A stretch of DNA of 45,032 nucleotides from Pseudorhodobacter antarcticus (GTDB taxonomy: Bacteria > Pseudomonadota > Alphaproteobacteria > Rhodobacterales > Rhodobacteraceae): contig CAMAQR010000031.1 of NCBI GenBank assembly GCA_945860375.1, forward strand, positions 1-45,032. The letters run 5' to 3'. Positions within the stretch are counted from its first letter, which is position 1; every line of letters starts with the position of its first letter. The notes below the pieces were generated by a model, which searched no databases, had not been told where the DNA came from, and was given only the letters and a program-made list of their open reading frames with translations. The position numbers and the translations under genes were made by a program. Shown here piece by piece: positions 42,828 through 45,032 of the stretch.

Positions 42828-44741
42828 ATGACCGACAGACCCAAGACCCCGATGCTGGACCGCGTGACGGTGCCTGCGGACATGAAATCCCTGTCAGACC
42901 GCGACTTGCGGCAGTTGGCGGATGAGTTGCGGGCGGAAACGATTTCGGCGGTGTCGGTCACTGGCGGCCATTTGGGCGCGGGTCTGGGCGTGGTGGAACT
43001 GACCGTGGCGCTGCATGCGGTGTTCCATGCGCCGCGCGACAAGATCATCTGGGACGTGGGTCACCAATGTTATCCGCATAAAATCCTGACAGGGCGGCGT
43101 GATCGCATCCGCACTTTGCGAACCGAGAATGGCCTGTCCGGCTTCACCAAGCGCAGCGAATCGCCCTATGATCCCTTTGGTGCTGCGCACAGCTCCACGT
43201 CGATTTCGGCCGCACTTGGCTTTGCCATGGCCGCCGAATTGGGCGGCGATCCGGGCGATGCGATCGCGGTGATCGGTGACGGATCCATGTCTGCAGGCAT
43301 GGCGTTCGAGGCGATGAACAACGCGGGGCATCTGAAGAAGCGCCTTTTCGTAATCCTGAACGACAATGAAATGTCGATTGCCCCGCCGGTTGGGGCTCTG
43401 TCGGCGTACTTGTCGCGGATGTACGCGGGCGAGCCGTTTCAGGATTTGAAATCGGCGGCAAAGGGGATGGTTTCCCTGTTGCCGGAACCCTTTCAAGAGG
43501 GTGCGCGGCGGGCGAAAGAGATGCTCAAAGGCATGGCCTTGGGTGGCACCTTGTTTGAAGAGTTGGGATTTTCCTACGTTGGTCCGATCGACGGCCACGA
43601 CCTAGAGCAATTGCTGCCGGTTCTGCGCACGGCGCAGGCGCGCGCCACAGGCCCGATGCTGATCCACGTGCTGACCAAAAAAGGCAAGGGCTATGCCCCG
43701 GCCGAGGCGGCGCGTGACCGAGGCCATGCGACGGGCAAGTTTGATATGCTGACCGGGGTGCAGGCCAAGCCGGCGTCGAATGCCCCCAGCTATACCAAAG
43801 TGTTCGCGCAGGCTTTGGTGCAGCAGGCTGAGTCCGATGACAAGATCGTTGCGGTGACGGCGGCGATGCCCGACGGCACCGGGCTGGATCTGTTCGCGGG
43901 TCGCTTTCCCAAACGGTGTTTTGATGTGGGGATTGCCGAACAGCATGCCGTGACCTTCAGCGCGGGTCTGGCGGCGGGCGGGATGAAACCCTTTTGCACG
44001 ATCTATTCAACTTTCCTGCAACGCGGCTATGATCAGGTCGTGCATGACGTGGCAATCCAACGCCTGCCCGTCCGCTTTGCCATCGACCGCGCCGGTCTGG
44101 TCGGGGCCGATGGCGCCACGCATGCCGGGTCTTTCGATGTGGCGTTTCTGGCCAATCTGCCCGGTTTTGTGGTGATGGCTGCGGCGGATGAGGCCGAACT
44201 GGTCCACATGGTCGCCACCGCTGTCGCCCACAATGACGGCCCCATCGCCTTTCGCTATCCGCGCGGCGAGGGCACCGGGGTGGAAATGCCAGCGCGCGGT
44301 GTGCCGTTGGAAATCGGCAAGGGCCGGATGATCCAACAAGGCGCGCGTGTTGCCCTGCTGTCCTTTGGCACCCGGCTTTCGGAAGTGCAAAAGGCGGCTG
44401 AGTCTTTGGAGGCGCGGGGCCTGACCCCCACCATAGCTGACGCCCGGTTTGCAAAGCCACTGGACCGCGATTTGATCCTTGGCCTTGCCCGCAGTCACGA
44501 GGCGCTGATCACCATCGAAGAAGGCGCAATCGGCGGTTTCGGCAGCCATGTCGCCCAATTGCTGGCGAATGAAGGCGTGTTCGACCACGGCTTGAAGTAC
44601 CGCTCGATGGTGCTGCCCGACACGTTCATTGACCACGCCAGCCCCGAAGCGATGTACCGCAGCGCCGGGATGGACGCGGCCCAGATCGAGGCAAAGGTGC
44701 TGGAGGTTTTGGGCGTGGCCGTCGTGGGGCTGCGGGCTTAA
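42828..44741 (+). CDS. dxs: 1-deoxy-D-xylulose-5-phosphate synthase
   Basis: A 637-residue TPP enzyme. [17 protein letters not shown] and [18 protein letters not shown] are in the first domain. [20 protein letters not shown] holds the TPP/Mg site (GDG...N). [19 protein letters not shown] has the catalytic Glu, and [15 protein letters not shown] follows. A C-terminal transketolase domain ends with [14 protein letters not shown]. It joins pyruvate and glyceraldehyde-3-phosphate in the first step of the MEP pathway. It lies 27 bp after ispA. Confidence 0.97.
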   Translation: MTDRPKTPMLDRVTVPADMKSLSDRDLRQLADELRAETISAVSVTGGHLGAGLGVVELTVALHAVFHAPRDKIIWDVGHQCYPHKILTGRRDRIRTLRTENGLSGFTKRSESPYDPFGAAHSSTSISAALGFAMAAELGGDPGDAIAVIGDGSMSAGMAFEAMNNAGHLKKRLFVILNDNEMSIAPPVGALSAYLSRMYAGEPFQDLKSAAKGMVSLLPEPFQEGARRAKEMLKGMALGGTLFEELGFSYVGPIDGHDLEQLLPVLRTAQARATGPMLIHVLTKKGKGYAPAEAARDRGHATGKFDMLTGVQAKPASNAPSYTKVFAQALVQQAESDDKIVAVTAAMPDGTGLDLFAGRFPKRCFDVGIAEQHAVTFSAGLAAGGMKPFCTIYSTFLQRGYDQVVHDVAIQRLPVRFAIDRAGLVGADGATHAGSFDVAFLANLPGFVVMAAADEAELVHMVATAVAHNDGPIAFRYPRGEGTGVEMPARGVPLEIGKGRMIQQGARVALLSFGTRLSEVQKAAESLEARGLTPTIADARFAKPLDRDLILGLARSHEALITIEEGAIGGFGSHVAQLLANEGVFDHGLKYRSMVLPDTFIDHASPEAMYRSAGMDAAQIEAKVLEVLGVAVVGLRA

Positions 44742-45032
44742 GCGAAGGCACGCGGCCCAAGTCCGAAACCCATGAAAATAACACGGCCTTTGCTTGGGCG
44801 GGTTGCACTTTGTTTTTGGCAGCAGTTCTGACTGCGGCCTTGTATGCGGCCCATGATGTCTTCAATTTATGCAAGGTCGCTGAACCGTAAGCGCCGTCTC
44901 TGTCCCATTGAATTAGCGTATTTCTGAACGCGGTGCGTGCTGTCAGAAGGTCTCTCAACGCATTGGGAGGTCGGCATGGCGGATGGTGGGGACGGGTTTG
45001 TGGGTTGGTGCGAGGTAGTTGAACCTCGGCGC
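44742..45032. other. 3' edge region, no secure gene
   Basis: The 291 bp after dxs hold no confident feature. A GCCCAAG/CTTGGGC inverted repeat with a wide loop (about 44755-44800) is a weak terminator candidate. On the minus strand a frame open at the window edge ends at TGA 44955 (APRFNYLAPTHKPVPTI...); it may be the last 25 codons of a gene outside the window. Another minus-strand frame (44958 down into dxs) lacks support. Confidence 0.35.

Noticed and set aside
44626..44958. 110-codon minus-strand frame at the end of dxs
   Set aside because: It runs 115 bp antisense into dxs, starts with TTG without a ribosome site, and its C-terminus is low-complexity Pro/Arg.

Overview
The window looks like chromosomal DNA of an alphaproteobacterium of the family Rhodobacteraceae. 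It is GC-rich. It carries a PetP/PetR-type regulator pair, an NDUFA9-like complex I protein gene, a gltD-(three genes)-gltB operon and an hdac-xseB-ispA-dxs cluster. A short intergenic sequence of a kind I associate with this family precedes queG. The genus cannot be read from the sequence.

Positions 1-13.8 kb (all minus strand) form a cell-surface region. Transcription starts with a 1054-residue adhesin made of Ig-like repeats. Its own type I secretion system follows in one operon: a TolC-like lipoprotein, an ABC exporter and an HlyD-type adaptor. A decayed IS256-type transposase comes next. Then come three glycan-modifying genes: a sulfotransferase / family-2 glycosyltransferase / RgpF-like fusion, a second sulfotransferase, and a methyltransferase / glycosyltransferase fusion that runs off the left edge. 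The order suggests a secreted adhesin beside machinery for a sulfated or methylated surface glycan; a link between the two is inference. A divergent GntR-family regulator with a dyad operator candidate lies upstream, followed by a CorA transporter and a small conserved hypothetical gene.

Positions 16.6-22.6 kb hold a 6-kb integrated element in the 3' end of a tRNA-Leu(CAG) gene. It is bounded by an 18-bp direct repeat (16617-16634 and 22624-22641). It carries a tyrosine recombinase, an AlpA-like regulator, a winged-helix protein, a zinc-finger/Toprim primase-like protein, a RepA-like helicase, several tiny ORFs, and an HTH protein with a Cys/His 'HGG' tail. There are no structural, conjugation or recognisable cargo genes. 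The tRNA's former terminator is still visible beyond the far repeat. The non-coding parts contain a 34-nt hairpin, an iteron-plus-hairpin block after the helicase (candidate origin), and a degenerate repeat with a period of about 60 bp near the tRNA end. These make the element the most interesting part of the window.

Positions 22.7-45 kb are mostly core genome on the plus strand. They include an NDUFA9-like protein, UppP, and a five-gene operon in which two paralogous alpha/beta hydrolases and a secreted protein sit between gltD and gltB. After a strong terminator come a ParDE toxin-antitoxin pair (minus), MtgA, a glutathione S-transferase, QueG, a DUF1428 protein (minus), an SDR dehydrogenase, a 61-residue ORF, IlvE (minus), PetP/PetR, an exported protein, a histone-deacetylase-family protein, XseB, IspA and Dxs. 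The last 290 bp contain no secure gene.
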